A DNA stretch of 64,000 nt from Bacteroidales bacterium (GCA_016285145.1 JAEEQE010000008.1:16915-80914); one strand, 5' to 3'; shown: positions 43,101 to 52,199, counted from the first letter of the stretch. The notes: generated by a model from the sequence alone, not told the origin. Program-made: numbers and translations.

Positions 43101-46011
43101 CAGTGTACGGAATCTTGACAATATGCTCATACCAAGTGCCCGTGGCCGGGTAATCTGAAGCAAACAGATCTTTAAGAGGCATGAATGTATTCATATCATC
43201 AGGGTTGGTCATGACACCCACGCTCACTCGCCCGTAGCCACCTGTAGAGGAGCCGCTTCTCAACGCCTTGAAAGAGAGTGTCACATCCGTGCCGCTATAA
43301 TTGGAAAGGTCGAAAGCCTCCGACACCGCCAAAGAATAACAGGTGGCACTTCCATTCACCATATACAAAGAACCCACGCCATTGTATTTGTATGTGGATG
43401 ATACAAAGGGATACGGGCTTGTGTAATTGCTTTCCCTCGTCCAGCAGGTCGGGAACGGACCCGGTACCGCCACAGTGGAAGAAGTAGCTGTACCATAGGA
43501 ATCAAACGTCTCCACGTATGGTAGTGTGGTGACCGCGTCGCACCGCGTGGTGAAACAGGTCATGAAGGTCCACTGGCTCTGTGTGGACCCGCAATTTGCG
43601 CGAACGAACGCACAATAGTCGGTATTGGGAATCAAATTAGTATAGTCGAACTCTGTTGTTGTGCTGGTCATACTCGTGCCTGACGACGGGTGGTCACCCA
43701 CCGGCACAACCACCACATCCCAGCTGCTCTCCGACCCCACCGGGATCCAGCGAATGGTGGCTGAAGATTCCGTAATTCCTGTCACGGAAACGGACGCGGG
43801 CCTCACACATGCGGAGTGCACATCCAATTGGATATCATCCACGTATGCCGCATTTGTACCGCTGGTTGGACGTGGCAACATGATGGCTATGTATTCACCT
43901 CTACCCGTATAAGAGGCGAACGAAACCGACTTGCTGTGATAGCCGCCTTCATTTGAAGCAAGACCGATAGTACTCACCGGGGTGAAAGTGGCAGCATTGG
44001 TCGGGTCGGTCATCACACCCACCTTCACCTGGCAGGACCATGACGATGTGGTACTCCCGCGCATTATCTTGAACATCAACTCCAACGTACGAATGGGATG
44101 CACGGCCGTGTCTATACGCGGCAAGATGGCATATTGGTCGCCGTTGCCATACGAAGAACCAGAAGAGACCGCATAAAACCGCACAGCATTAGCTCCAGAA
44201 TAAGCGGATGTGGCACTGCTGAACACAACGGGATACCCCACCCAGTTGGTACCCATATTAAGGTAATTCCAACAATTGGGAAGATTGTTGACAGCAGAAC
44301 CACCTGTCACGGCCGGCCATGAGTCGAAATCCTCCATGTAAGGCAGCACTGTCAACAGGTTGCATGAGGTCTGCGCCCGACAAACCCAGCTATAAGCACT
44401 GGTATCGCTGGCCACACCCAATGCCCGCACATAAAAGTCATAATCGGTACCGGCGCTCAAGCCGGAAATCGTCGTATGCGTAGTGTTGGCATCCGCAAGG
44501 CTACCCGTGCCCGGAGCAAACCCTTTCGTACCATATTCTATGATCCAGTTGCCGGCGGAGCCGTTTTCGCGCCACGACAGGCTTACCGAAGAGGCGGTTG
44601 TCTGATAGGCAACCACGCTGTCGGGCTTCGGCAACAGGTTGACATCGCCCAACAACACATTATCCACATAACCGGTGTTTGTAACAGTCCCTTTCAGCGC
44701 CTTCAACGCCACATAATCGCCATTGCCGGAGAAAGTGCTGAAATCCACCCGTATGGTGGTATAGTTTGTGCCGTTGACCGGATACAGCGCCACCTGCTGG
44801 AACGTGGCAGGATCTGTGGGGTCACTCATCACCCCCACTGCCAGGTTGAACGGATTGGTGGCCGAAGAACTCCGGGCATCGAACTCCATTTTCAATCTAT
44901 TGACAGAATAGGCTACATTGTCCAATTTCGGGAGAATGGCATACTGGTTGCCATCCGTAGAACCCGTACCCACATTAAAACGGATGGAATTCATTCCCGA
45001 TTGGGCGTATGATTCGGAAGCATACGTGGAAGGAAGACCCGGATTGGCGGTACCTTCGTTCAGATATTTCCAACAGTCAGGCAACACATGGCTGGCAACA
45101 GTCGTGGCCGTGTTGCCCGCATAGCCATCGAAATTCTGCCAATACGGCAGCTGTGAAAGCACACAAGGAGCACCCAATTGGACAGAAATATTGGCAGGGG
45201 CAGATTCGCAACCGTTGGCATAAACTGAAGTCACCCCATATTCATACATATCACTGACTTGCGGATTGTCCATATAAGTGTGTTGCGTGACAGGAGAGGT
45301 TGTCAGGAGTATGCCGTCACGGTAAACGTTGTAGCCGGAAGGAATGCCGTCGCCCCTGTCCACGATACCGAAGATGGAATAATTGGCTGTCGTCTGCAAC
45401 TCCCAGCTATCGGTGATATTGTTCAACCAAAGGTTTTTGAACGGCACCACTGTATTCGTACCCACATATATCGGCATACCCGATGTTGTCAGCTGGCAAC
45501 TGATCCCGATCCACACTTCGCGGGACGGGTCGATGTTGTATTCACGGCTCAACGCGACCACGTTCTGAGTGTTCACAGTGAGACTCTGGGTGACCGCTTG
45601 TTCGTGTACCAAGCTGCCGGGCCTGATGGTGGAGGTGGTCTCATCCACGGAACCGCTCTCCCATATCCGGATGGTATAGGTGCACAGATAGGACGGAATC
45701 GCCGGGATAAACGACACGGATGTCAGCACATAGCCCGAATAGGGTTGAAGGTCGGTGGTGGTGAAGCGCACCACCGCCGCACCGTTGGTGCCATTGCCCC
45801 ATCCTGCGGGCGAAGAGGCTGCCGCCGGTGTGGCCCAACTGAGAATCTGCTGGTTAGGACTTTGCGGTGCTTCCCAATTCAACGTCACATTGCCGGTGCT
45901 CGGCGTGTGGGGGGATGCCGTCAGCCCCGAAGGGGCTATACAGGTGTTCTGCGCTTCCAGCATCCATATTCCTGCCAGAAACATTATCAGAGTAAAAAAA
46001 GCTCTTTTCAT
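37165..46011 (-). CDS. Giant modular surface protein, jelly-roll/FN3 repeats, T9SS type A (2948 residues)
   Basis: It starts MKRAFFTLIMFLAGIWMLEAQ. An N-terminal unit of about 285 residues (QQILSWATP, REVWIGISCQL) is followed by eight jelly-roll modules (each starting C...LPY..xFD and P.CW), mostly paired with FN3 domains. Between the third and fourth lies another unit (VGTGTTNSAFVPAYNTYKYS, QQIYLASEMGG, FHYNGTSNLVLIVDNN) also found twice in the next gene. The chain ends with three FN3 domains and a T9SS type A sorting domain. The last FN3 (EPTNLTATEMTKNSVKLNW) is almost identical to that of the protein at 29073-37028. It is the longest protein in the window. Surface exposure follows from the sorting domain; binding partners are unknown. 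Confidence 0.85.
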   Translation of the reverse strand: MKRAFFTLIMFLAGIWMLEAQNTCIAPSGLTASPHTPSTGNVTLNWEAPQSPNQQILSWATPAAASSPAGWGNGTNGAAVVRFTTTDLQPYSGYVLTSVSFIPAIPSYLCTYTIRIWESGSVDETTSTIRPGSLVHEQAVTQSLTVNTQNVVALSREYNIDPSREVWIGISCQLTTSGMPIYVGTNTVVPFKNLWLNNITDSWELQTTANYSIFGIVDRGDGIPSGYNVYRDGILLTTSPVTQHTYMDNPQVSDMYEYGVTSVYANGCESAPANISVQLGAPCVLSQLPYWQNFDGYAGNTATTVASHVLPDCWKYLNEGTANPGLPSTYASESYAQSGMNSIRFNVGTGSTDGNQYAILPKLDNVAYSVNRLKMEFDARSSSATNPFNLAVGVMSDPTDPATFQQVALYPVNGTNYTTIRVDFSTFSGNGDYVALKALKGTVTNTGYVDNVLLGDVNLLPKPDSVVAYQTTASSVSLSWRENGSAGNWIIEYGTKGFAPGTGSLADANTTHTTISGLSAGTDYDFYVRALGVASDTSAYSWVCRAQTSCNLLTVLPYMEDFDSWPAVTGGSAVNNLPNCWNYLNMGTNWVGYPVVFSSATSAYSGANAVRFYAVSSGSSYGNGDQYAILPRIDTAVHPIRTLELMFKIMRGSTTSSWSCQVKVGVMTDPTNAATFTPVSTIGLASNEGGYHSKSVSFASYTGRGEYIAIMLPRPTSGTNAAYVDDIQLDVHSACVRPASVSVTGITESSATIRWIPVGSESSWDVVVVPVGDHPSSGTSMTSTTTEFDYTNLIPNTDYCAFVRANCGSTQSQWTFMTCFTTRCDAVTTLPYVETFDSYGTATSSTVAVPGPFPTCWTRESNYTSPYPFVSSTYKYNGVGSLYMVNGSATCYSLAVSEAFDLSNYSGTDVTLSFKALRSGSSTGGYGRVSVGVMTNPDDMNTFMPLKDLFASDYPATGTWYEHIVKIPYTDRTFYLAFYQPASENSYVYIDDVKMDVAPTCMEPSGLRVNEVTGSTAKISWTMAPYGVRDYMVEYAVSGSNNWSSPQTVTGASCRLSELQPNTRYDVRVYSDCQYGTGTPLEISFSTGCAVPQNIEVGTGTTNSAFVPAYNTYKYSYSQQIYLASEMGGAQDISSISFQYAGTSSAKRNLTIYLMHTTATAIASWLPITNAQKVFDGTVVWQPNTEDSGWNTLLLDSVFHYNGTSNLVLIVDNNSMETGGTAAKNFKTHTSTSNITRYVNTTSLASVDNFNPYNMLVAGTGSAERNNIRFTSCNAATCVPPVAWFDNVSSTSVTIDFSPGNGETEWLLEYRVSGSSNWTSAGNITIHPYSLGNLTPNTNYQFRLTSVCGTSTSLNKTTLNTHTPCTEITIPYFDNFDTYGTPSSSTSVATPGLFPPCWTALSNMSTPYPYIYSGQHYSGAGCLYMNGTSSNYCYAIMPPMEASVKMDSLQIKFYARKSSNSYYVEVGIMSDPADRSTFERVGVCYPLAKDNWELMEIFTTSYVGTGRYIAFRTPSALSQSIMYLDDIDVKYKKGCTSVDNISALEIHHDEATITWIPRGLEGNWNFVYGPKDSVDLDNAMVNSTSTNTAVLTNLVSQTDYDVFIQADCGSNSTSDWMKYTFTTTCSPISSLPYIENFDSYTVTGTAYLTDCWTKSTDDPNPYPYRTSMYAASVPNAIYFANSTAASYSMAIMQEIDPSLAMNTLQVTFKTYAQPSYLSTAMTVGVLSTPSDISTFVPIATFHNSTGNVWETHTASLASYNGIGRNIAFKAQGTQILLDDVFIDFISNCTPPGNVTVSQTGTHDATVSWTISSSSSAYELYPVPYGYNISVSDVTPMVVTSSPCTLTGLTAGTHYTLFIRSVCANNAGYSNFVQVPFQTECEPINQMPWQENFDAEDGTTSTSSANNLPLCWGYINEGGATSTSYDGFPLVYRTSSLSQSAPNVLYFNRGTISNYYADQYAILPEIDTTLFPMQSLELSFDARKGNVSYPTFTLIVGVIIDTSNFLTFRPVDTVYVTETTYDHFTVFMNKYQHTDGRRIAIAAKLLPAGTNAGYVDNLRLDVSSVCMPVNRPVLTQATPHSLTIQWGVNGTESDWKIQYKPVSDSIWESEDVSVNPSTISGLQANTEYEIRVVAVCGPDDYAIPSQVLVASTDCEPLDSLPYAVNFDNYLHINYPTTGPTNVPTCWHTLNNGTSYSNYPYVVYGNEYAQSGNYSLQFFVGTSGTYGTQYAVLPEIDPTVATVSGLELSFDVRAYAVYSSVPTFTCLIGVMSDYLDESTFEMVDSLVINTEAYQHYRIFFNNYTGNGRFLTIKVPKLTYTNQGCFDNIMISQAQTCLPVDNVTASNVTNQSAVLTWHPNGTETAWNIRYRPVGDTVWSTSSATSTTATLTGLTSNTIYEVQVQAACNSDWSASILFETECNDGVQLPYIENFDNVTGTTDRNVNVLPDCWRYINTGMYSSNTGCPTVYEGQNYSANGLNSLHFYTTKSGSSGDQFAVLPPIDITQNPINTLQLTFKGRSQSNSNTNQFFLLVGVLGNANDPYTMMVVDTFISNSSAYQPVTVRFDNFAGVGKYIVLVAPKPANGSNIGYVDSLVLSLLPCAAPTGLAVGGIAPTSAQMSWTNDGSSGWNVQYKTGNNDWSTAVPVTTPSYTMTGLQPNTTYQVRVQTDCGGGNTSDWTTQSFTTLPCAAPSALTISNITTSTATATWTAGNSETDWDFEYKASASSEWNITIPVHNTPTYGINSLAASTSYDARVRAACGTARSDWSAVQTFSTEAVPGCAEPTNLTATEMTKNSVKLNWTENGTATSWTINYQETGVAQESTVTVSEHPYVLTGLLPETTYSVYVVANCPDGQTATSSTINFTTLADGITDYELATNLFPNPNNGQFTINNEQLIMNNVKVYDVYGKLLKTVEVNANTVELDVRELSAGMYFVRISTEKGVVTKSFVKK

Positions 46012-46390
46012 ACTATTGGGATTTTATATTTTTCTACTGGAATAATAAATTTGAAAACGGCGGTAAAGATACGAATTTTTCGGTTAACAAATACTGGGAG
46101 TTGCTATTAGCCATTGGCCGTTAGCCGTTAGCTATTGGCTTTTGTGTTAATGCCTGAATAAGGTTGACCGTTTGTCACTATTCACTATTCACTGATCACT
46201 AATCACTGGTCTCTGGTCTTTGGCCATTGGCTTTCTTTCACTTTAAGGTATTATAATTCATTATATTACTACCCCGGCCTGCGGCCACCCCTTCTTAAAG
46301 AAGGGGAATTTAACTTCTTAGTTTCTTAACTCCCTACATCCTCTCAACTCTAATCTCTAAACTCTCAACTCTCCCCCCCTCCCCATCAAC
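46012..46390. repeat. Intergenic repeat-rich region
   Basis: No gene is seen. It holds the -7 element of the gene at 37165-46011 (46064-46071), ATTGGC/TTAGCC tracts (46100-46140), the second copy of a 60-bp repeat (46141-46200), a compact palindrome CCCCTTCTT/AAGAAGGGG (46288-46306) after GGCCTGCGGCC, and pyrimidine-rich short repeats (46330-46385). Confidence 0.7.
46064..46071 (-). promoter_or_regulatory. Possible -7 element of the 2948-residue protein gene
   Basis: TATCTTTA followed by CCGCC on the minus strand is one base off the consensus, 53 nt before the ATG at 46011. Confidence 0.5.
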
Positions 46391-46434
46391 AAAAAAGGAA
46401 CCGACACCTTCCGGCATCGGCTCCTTTGGCTTTT
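46391..46434 (-). terminator. Terminator of the 1915-residue surface protein gene (family copy 2)
   Basis: Arms AAAGGAACCGA (46394-46404) and TCGGCTCCTTT (46417-46427) enclose CACCTTCCGGCA, the same loop as the copies at 29011, 52361 and 61658. Confidence 0.85.
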
Positions 46435-46451
46435 ATTATCGTATTAAATGT

Positions 46452-49400
46452 TTACTTCTTCACGAAGTTCTTCGTAACCACGCCCTTCTCGGTGCTGATG
46501 CGCACGAAGTACATGCCAGATGAAAGATCTCTCACATCAAGTTCTACCGTATTGGCATTCGCTTCAACCGTCTTTAACAACTTGCCATACACATCGTAAA
46601 CCTGAACATTGTTAATTGTAAATTGTTCATTGTTAATTATGAATTGTCCATTGTTCGGGTTCGGATAGAGGGTGGTGAACATGTCGTAGTCGGCGATGCC
46701 GTCGCCAGCGGTGCGGAAGGTCACAGTGTTGGACGGAGCGCTGGTACCCTCGGTGCAGTTGGCTACCACATACGCTGTGTAGTTAACCTGCTGCTCCAGT
46801 CCCGTAAGTGTAAACGGGTGGGAAGTGGCCGTCACGGTGGACAATTGGGAGACTCCTTCCGCCCTGTAGTTAATCGTCCAACTGACAACATTAGTACCTG
46901 TCTGCGACCAATCCAACTTCACGCTGGTCTTCGTGATGTCCGTTGCCGTCAGGCCCGTAGGAGTTTCACACGGATCGGGTGTAGGCGGTGTGGGAGGTGC
47001 CGCATTGCAATCCGTGGTGAAGGTGGTCAACTGGTTGGAGCTTATCATGCTCATATCCTGCTGACTATAGATTACATTGCCCACTCTGTCCAAAACGACC
47101 ACACTGACCTCATAATCATAATCACCCTCAACCCAAGTCAGCGTAGTGGGCACGTTATTGCACAGCATTACGCGGACGGTATCCACACTGGAGGAAGTGC
47201 CGTGGTCGAGAGCCTCCACATTGGCCACTGTGGTACCATTTTGTTTCACAATGATATAGCCATCGTTCCAGCCATCGCCATAATCGTCATAGCATACGAA
47301 GCGGAATTCGCACTGGTCGCTGACGACACACAAGTTGGTGGAGGCGGTTATCGGCCCTACCCACACGCTGTTGCCGTCGGCACCGCAATCCGTCTGCACA
47401 TAGAAGTCGTATTCGGTGGCAAGCGTGAGGTTGTTCACCGTGAATGTCTGCGTGGTGGCCTGCATGATGGTTCCGCCCGAGCTGGGCGATTCTGGATTGA
47501 ATCCGCGCGGGCCATACGCCACGTTCCAAAGCGTCTCGTTGTCAAGGGCATCCCATTGCAACGTCACGGAATTGTCGGTGGACGACACATGTGTGAAATT
47601 AACGGGATACAGACAGGCAGGCTTTACCTCCAATTTTAAATTGTCCACATAACCAGCATTGTATGTCACATTGGTAAACTGGGGTGCCATCAACGCAATA
47701 CGTCCGCCGGCCATGCTGGTGTTCAAGAAGAGAACATTGTAATGGCTGTAGGTGGCTTCCGTAATGACCAAAGTATCCACTGGAACAAATGTGGATGCAT
47801 CTGAAGCATCTGCCATCACACCCACCACCAAATTAAAGGAGGCATACGAGTTGGAGTATTTGCGAGCATCGAAGGAAAGCATCAGATTGTTAATCGGATA
47901 CAAGGTGGAGTCAAATGTCGGCATGATAGCGTACTGGTCGCTCATCGTCGTGGCTGTGTAGGTGTAGAAACGGATACAGTTGGGTGAACTCTGTGCAAGA
48001 GAGCTATAGACAAGAGGATAAGCGCGATACGAACTATTGGAACCGGTATTCAAGTTATTCCAGCAGTCGGGCAGGTTGTTGTATCCCGTTCCAGAAGTGG
48101 TACCCGGAATGCTGTCAAAGTTCTGAACATAAGGCAGTGTGTTGATTGGATCACAAAGCGTGGTGAAAGTAATCTTCACCGCATTGCTGTAATAGCCGTC
48201 ATCGCAGGAGGCGAACAAATACACGTCATACGCGGTGTTGGACAACAGGCCTTGCAGGTCAAGCTGGTTGGTATAGATGTCTATCGGTGTTTCTATGGTA
48301 AGGTCCACCGAATCGGCCAAGCCATAAACGTAAGCCCAGGCCTGTTCGCCATCACCAGCCTGCCAAGTGATCGTCGCCTCTGAATTTGTGATTCCAGTGG
48401 CGGCAACATTTTGCACATGTGCACAGTGCGGCAGATAGTCGATACGGACATTATCCAAATACATGTAATCGGTCACCCATTGCGGTACACGGAAGGCCAG
48501 ATAACGACCTGCACCCGTGTAGTTCTCAGTGGTAAACTCTGTCATCTCCCAATTCGAGACATCTGCCGGGCTGAACCGTCCGATAGGCTCAAACGTGGAG
48601 ATATCGTTCGGGTTGCTCATCATACCATATTCAATAAAATAATTGGCCGAAGTCTTGTATGCATAGAATTGGACAAAGAGGCTGTCCGTAGGAATATTGT
48701 CAGACAATCTGGGCGCAACAGCGTAAGAATAGTAAGCGGATGTGCCATAGAAATAGAGGGAATACGGGGCCGACCGGTTGTAACTGCTGGACGGATAAGG
48801 ATAAGCCGTACTGGAGTTGGTGCCCTTCGACCAGCAAGGAATTGTATGCGTGGAGCCGGAGCCGGTGGCATGGTCAAAATTCTCCTCATACGGGAGAGAG
48901 GTGATCATACAGATGGTGTGCGCCGTGGCAACAACCCAATTGCTGGTGTCGGTGCCTGAGCAAAGTGAGCGCATGCGGATGTAATACGTCACATCCGATG
49001 TTAGTCCGGTCAATGTGATGGGCGATGCGGTCACCTGGCCCATGGAAGTCCAAACCGTATCTCTTTCTGACTTGTACTCAAACTCCCAGGTATCTTCCAC
49101 CGAACCGGGAACCCAAGCCACCGTCGCGGTCACATCTGTAATATCGCTCACAAACACATTCGGGGCGATACAGACAGCCACACTGTCACACGGAGAACCG
49201 AACTTCACATTGTTGCGAGTGCCGTTGGAATAACTGCTGCTGGCACCTGCCGAAGAGGGGTTGCTCGGGTCTGGATTGGCACTGTCGCTGTAATAATACA
49301 AGGAACGGTATGCCCCCGCACTGTGTACGTGGAAGACGTAGCTGCTGCTATTGTAGGAACCGGAATTGTCATCCACTGCGAGTACAAGATTGTCGGTACC

Positions 49401-52199
49401 ATTGTAATGGAAAACACTATCCAACATGAAGGTGTTCCATCCCTGCTGGCAGTTCAGACTGCCACTATATACGAGCTGCAAGTTCGTCAACGGCACATAG
49501 TTGCTGGCAGAAGAGAACGTGCTCTGCGAAGTGTGTCCAAGATAAATCTTCACATTGGTCTTGGCGGTCATGGAAGTAGAATAAGCATAGTCAAAAGCAA
49601 TACTGAGAATGTCGCGAGGGCCACCCATTTCAGAGGCCAGATAGATTTGCTGGGTATAAGAATAGTTGTAAAAATTGTTGAGCGGGAAATAATAGTTGGT
49701 TGATGTGCCGGAACCCACGGCCACCTCGCCACCGGACAGACATCTGGTTGAGAAAGTTTCAATGAGCGTATCCGATGTGCCGTCAACGCAATCCGAGTAA
49801 ACATACACGGTATAGTTGGTTTCCGGGGTGAGTCCGGTAAGCATGGTTTGCGTACCCGTTATCAAACTGTATTGTATATTGCCGGTACCTGTCTCTTCAT
49901 ATTCCAGCACATAGTCGGTCACGCCATACGGGGCAGCGTGCCAACTCAGCATGGCCGAAGTTCCGGCAATGGAGGATACCGTCAGCGCAGAGGGGCTGGA
50001 ACAGCCCACCATCTCGCTCACCCGAACATCATCAATATACAGATAGGAGGTGCTTCCGCCCATGGGCACCATGAAGGCCAAATAGAGCGGAGTGGCTGTC
50101 ACATTCGTCAACGGAATCAGGAAGGAGTGCCAGCTTGACACATTGACGAAGTCGCTCGGATATATCGATTTCAAGATGGTGAACGTATTGATATCGTTGG
50201 GATTCGTCATATAGCCCACATCCACACGTCCGTATGCGGCGGAAGTCTTCATGGCCTTGAACGTCAGAGCCACCGGATTGGCGGCCAATGACAGATCCAA
50301 AGGCGGCATAATCGCCGTATTGAATGTGCTGGAAGTCGTGTAGAAGTAAAGGGCGTGCGTGGAATCCGGCGCCATATTCACATACGGATAAGCCCCATTG
50401 CTGGTGATTTTGGACCAACATTCGGGGAAAGCCATCGTGCCGGTGCCGGCGCTCTCGAAATTCTCCTCGTAAGGCAGCACATCGGAAGTGAGACAAGGTG
50501 TGGTAAACGAACGCTGCACCCAGGAACTGTAGCCGTCAATGCCACAATTCGCCCGCAGATAGACTTTATAGTTCGTTTTCTCCGACAAGGTGGTGAACGT
50601 ATAGAATGTATCCGAAACCGTTATCGGGGTTGCACTGTTGAAATCGTCGGAATCGGACACTATCACCAGTTCATAATCAATGCCGGGAGCATGAGGTGTC
50701 CAACTGACCGTGGCCGTACTGCTGGTGATGTCGGAAAAGACAAAGTGGGTGGGCATGAAGCAGGTGATCGGGTCACCAATCAAAAAGCGGATGTTGGGAC
50801 GGATGCTTCCCATCGTACCCGAAGGCAGGGCTGTCGTCAAATCATACGGAGTGGTACGATACGAGTACAGGGTTTTCGACGACATGCTGTGCGTGTAGAA
50901 ATATGAAGTGCTTGAGTTCAACGTGCCGGTTTCATCCTGGATGGCCACCACAACGTTACTGGTGCCATCCCATTCAAACGGCGTGGTCAGCGGAACGTTC
51001 ACCCAATTGTTGGCATTCTGGTTGGTGAAATACACTGCTCCCTCATATACCAGCACCAGATCATCCAAACCAATCCAATCGGAAGTGGAAGAAAAGGCGC
51101 TCTTGTCAGTGTTGCCCATATAGACTTTCAAGACCCGGGTGACTGGGTTCGCGTTGATATATTGGAACGAGATACAGGGAATATAGCCATTGACGGCACT
51201 GATTTCAGAAGCTGTATAGATCTGCTGGGCATAGGAATAATAGTAATAGGGGTTAAATGGGACATAGTATGTACCCGTGGTGCCGGTACCCACAATGAGG
51301 CTGTCGGTACAGTTCTCGCAAGGGTAGTCCGTCATCGTCACCGTTTTGGTGATGGGTGACGTCTCGCATCCGTTCGCGTAAAGGGCCGTCACATCATATG
51401 TGTAAGTGCCGTTGGCCAAAGTGTCCATATAACTGGGGGTGGACAGCGGCGTGGATGTCTGCAAGGCCTGGTTGCGATAGAGACGGTAACCGGCCAGCAC
51501 CTGATCGGGGTCTTTCAACACACCTTCAATCAGCCAGTTGTATCCTGGAACACCCACATTGCCCAACCGGCCATATCCCCAACTTCCATTCGAGTTCCGC
51601 ATGGCGATAATATCCGCTTTGAACGGTACCACCGTGTTATTACTGGCTCCTAACGGGTGTCCCGTTGTGGTATTGCAACGGATGGCTATCCACAACTCCT
51701 CCGAAGGATCGACAGAGATTATGGAATCCAACAACACCGTATTCACCACATTGAGAGTCAAGGGTGCTGTCACTTGCTGGTTGAGAACCAGAGTGCCGAG
51801 ATTAAGGATGGTGTCCGATGGGTTAAAGGTCATGGAGCCACCTTTATAAATTTCGATGTAATACGTACATACAGTCTGTAGCTCACCTGGAACGAAACTC
51901 ACAGCCGCCAGAATGCGACCGCCAAGACCTGCCAAGTCTGTTGTGTCGAATCGGGCAAATCCCTTGAAATCCATTGCCACACCGTCACCCCCACCGATTC
52001 GGGTGGCATACGTGGTGGACCATTTGATGATTTGTTCCGTGGTGTCCACAGGGGCAACCCAGTTCAATTGCACATTGCGCCATTGCGGTGCATGTGGAAT
52101 GGCACTCAGATTCGTTGGCGGCGTGCATGTGGTTTGTGACCACAACAACGTGGGTACCAACAACATAAAAGCAAAAACAAAGAATAAAACTTTTTTCAT
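46452..52199 (-). CDS. Large modular surface protein with two QQIY modules, T9SS type A (1915 residues)
   Basis: A signal peptide (MKKVLFFVFAFMLLVPTLLW) and an N-terminal unit of about 285 residues are followed by modules in this order (rough). They are a QQIY module (VGTGTTGTYYVPF, AQQIYTASE; 290-465), FN3, jelly-roll 1, FN3, a second QQIY module (SYTQQIYLASEMGG; 815-1000), FN3, jelly-roll 2, FN3, jelly-roll 3 and FN3. A unit with CYDDYGDGWNDGYIIVKQNG (about 1605-1705), a last FN3 and the T9SS type A sorting domain close it. The Asp-rich DDYGDGWND element looks like a calcium- or ligand-binding beta unit found in other Bacteroidota surface proteins; that role is inferred. It shares the N-terminal layout of the 2948-residue protein but is shorter. 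Confidence 0.85.
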   Translation of the reverse strand: MKKVLFFVFAFMLLVPTLLWSQTTCTPPTNLSAIPHAPQWRNVQLNWVAPVDTTEQIIKWSTTYATRIGGGDGVAMDFKGFARFDTTDLAGLGGRILAAVSFVPGELQTVCTYYIEIYKGGSMTFNPSDTILNLGTLVLNQQVTAPLTLNVVNTVLLDSIISVDPSEELWIAIRCNTTTGHPLGASNNTVVPFKADIIAMRNSNGSWGYGRLGNVGVPGYNWLIEGVLKDPDQVLAGYRLYRNQALQTSTPLSTPSYMDTLANGTYTYDVTALYANGCETSPITKTVTMTDYPCENCTDSLIVGTGTTGTYYVPFNPYYYYSYAQQIYTASEISAVNGYIPCISFQYINANPVTRVLKVYMGNTDKSAFSSTSDWIGLDDLVLVYEGAVYFTNQNANNWVNVPLTTPFEWDGTSNVVVAIQDETGTLNSSTSYFYTHSMSSKTLYSYRTTPYDLTTALPSGTMGSIRPNIRFLIGDPITCFMPTHFVFSDITSSTATVSWTPHAPGIDYELVIVSDSDDFNSATPITVSDTFYTFTTLSEKTNYKVYLRANCGIDGYSSWVQRSFTTPCLTSDVLPYEENFESAGTGTMAFPECWSKITSNGAYPYVNMAPDSTHALYFYTTSSTFNTAIMPPLDLSLAANPVALTFKAMKTSAAYGRVDVGYMTNPNDINTFTILKSIYPSDFVNVSSWHSFLIPLTNVTATPLYLAFMVPMGGSTSYLYIDDVRVSEMVGCSSPSALTVSSIAGTSAMLSWHAAPYGVTDYVLEYEETGTGNIQYSLITGTQTMLTGLTPETNYTVYVYSDCVDGTSDTLIETFSTRCLSGGEVAVGSGTSTNYYFPLNNFYNYSYTQQIYLASEMGGPRDILSIAFDYAYSTSMTAKTNVKIYLGHTSQSTFSSASNYVPLTNLQLVYSGSLNCQQGWNTFMLDSVFHYNGTDNLVLAVDDNSGSYNSSSYVFHVHSAGAYRSLYYYSDSANPDPSNPSSAGASSSYSNGTRNNVKFGSPCDSVAVCIAPNVFVSDITDVTATVAWVPGSVEDTWEFEYKSERDTVWTSMGQVTASPITLTGLTSDVTYYIRMRSLCSGTDTSNWVVATAHTICMITSLPYEENFDHATGSGSTHTIPCWSKGTNSSTAYPYPSSSYNRSAPYSLYFYGTSAYYSYAVAPRLSDNIPTDSLFVQFYAYKTSANYFIEYGMMSNPNDISTFEPIGRFSPADVSNWEMTEFTTENYTGAGRYLAFRVPQWVTDYMYLDNVRIDYLPHCAHVQNVAATGITNSEATITWQAGDGEQAWAYVYGLADSVDLTIETPIDIYTNQLDLQGLLSNTAYDVYLFASCDDGYYSNAVKITFTTLCDPINTLPYVQNFDSIPGTTSGTGYNNLPDCWNNLNTGSNSSYRAYPLVYSSLAQSSPNCIRFYTYTATTMSDQYAIMPTFDSTLYPINNLMLSFDARKYSNSYASFNLVVGVMADASDASTFVPVDTLVITEATYSHYNVLFLNTSMAGGRIALMAPQFTNVTYNAGYVDNLKLEVKPACLYPVNFTHVSSTDNSVTLQWDALDNETLWNVAYGPRGFNPESPSSGGTIMQATTQTFTVNNLTLATEYDFYVQTDCGADGNSVWVGPITASTNLCVVSDQCEFRFVCYDDYGDGWNDGYIIVKQNGTTVANVEALDHGTSSSVDTVRVMLCNNVPTTLTWVEGDYDYEVSVVVLDRVGNVIYSQQDMSMISSNQLTTFTTDCNAAPPTPPTPDPCETPTGLTATDITKTSVKLDWSQTGTNVVSWTINYRAEGVSQLSTVTATSHPFTLTGLEQQVNYTAYVVANCTEGTSAPSNTVTFRTAGDGIADYDMFTTLYPNPNNGQFIINNEQFTINNVQVYDVYGKLLKTVEANANTVELDVRDLSSGMYFVRISTEKGVVTKNFVKK

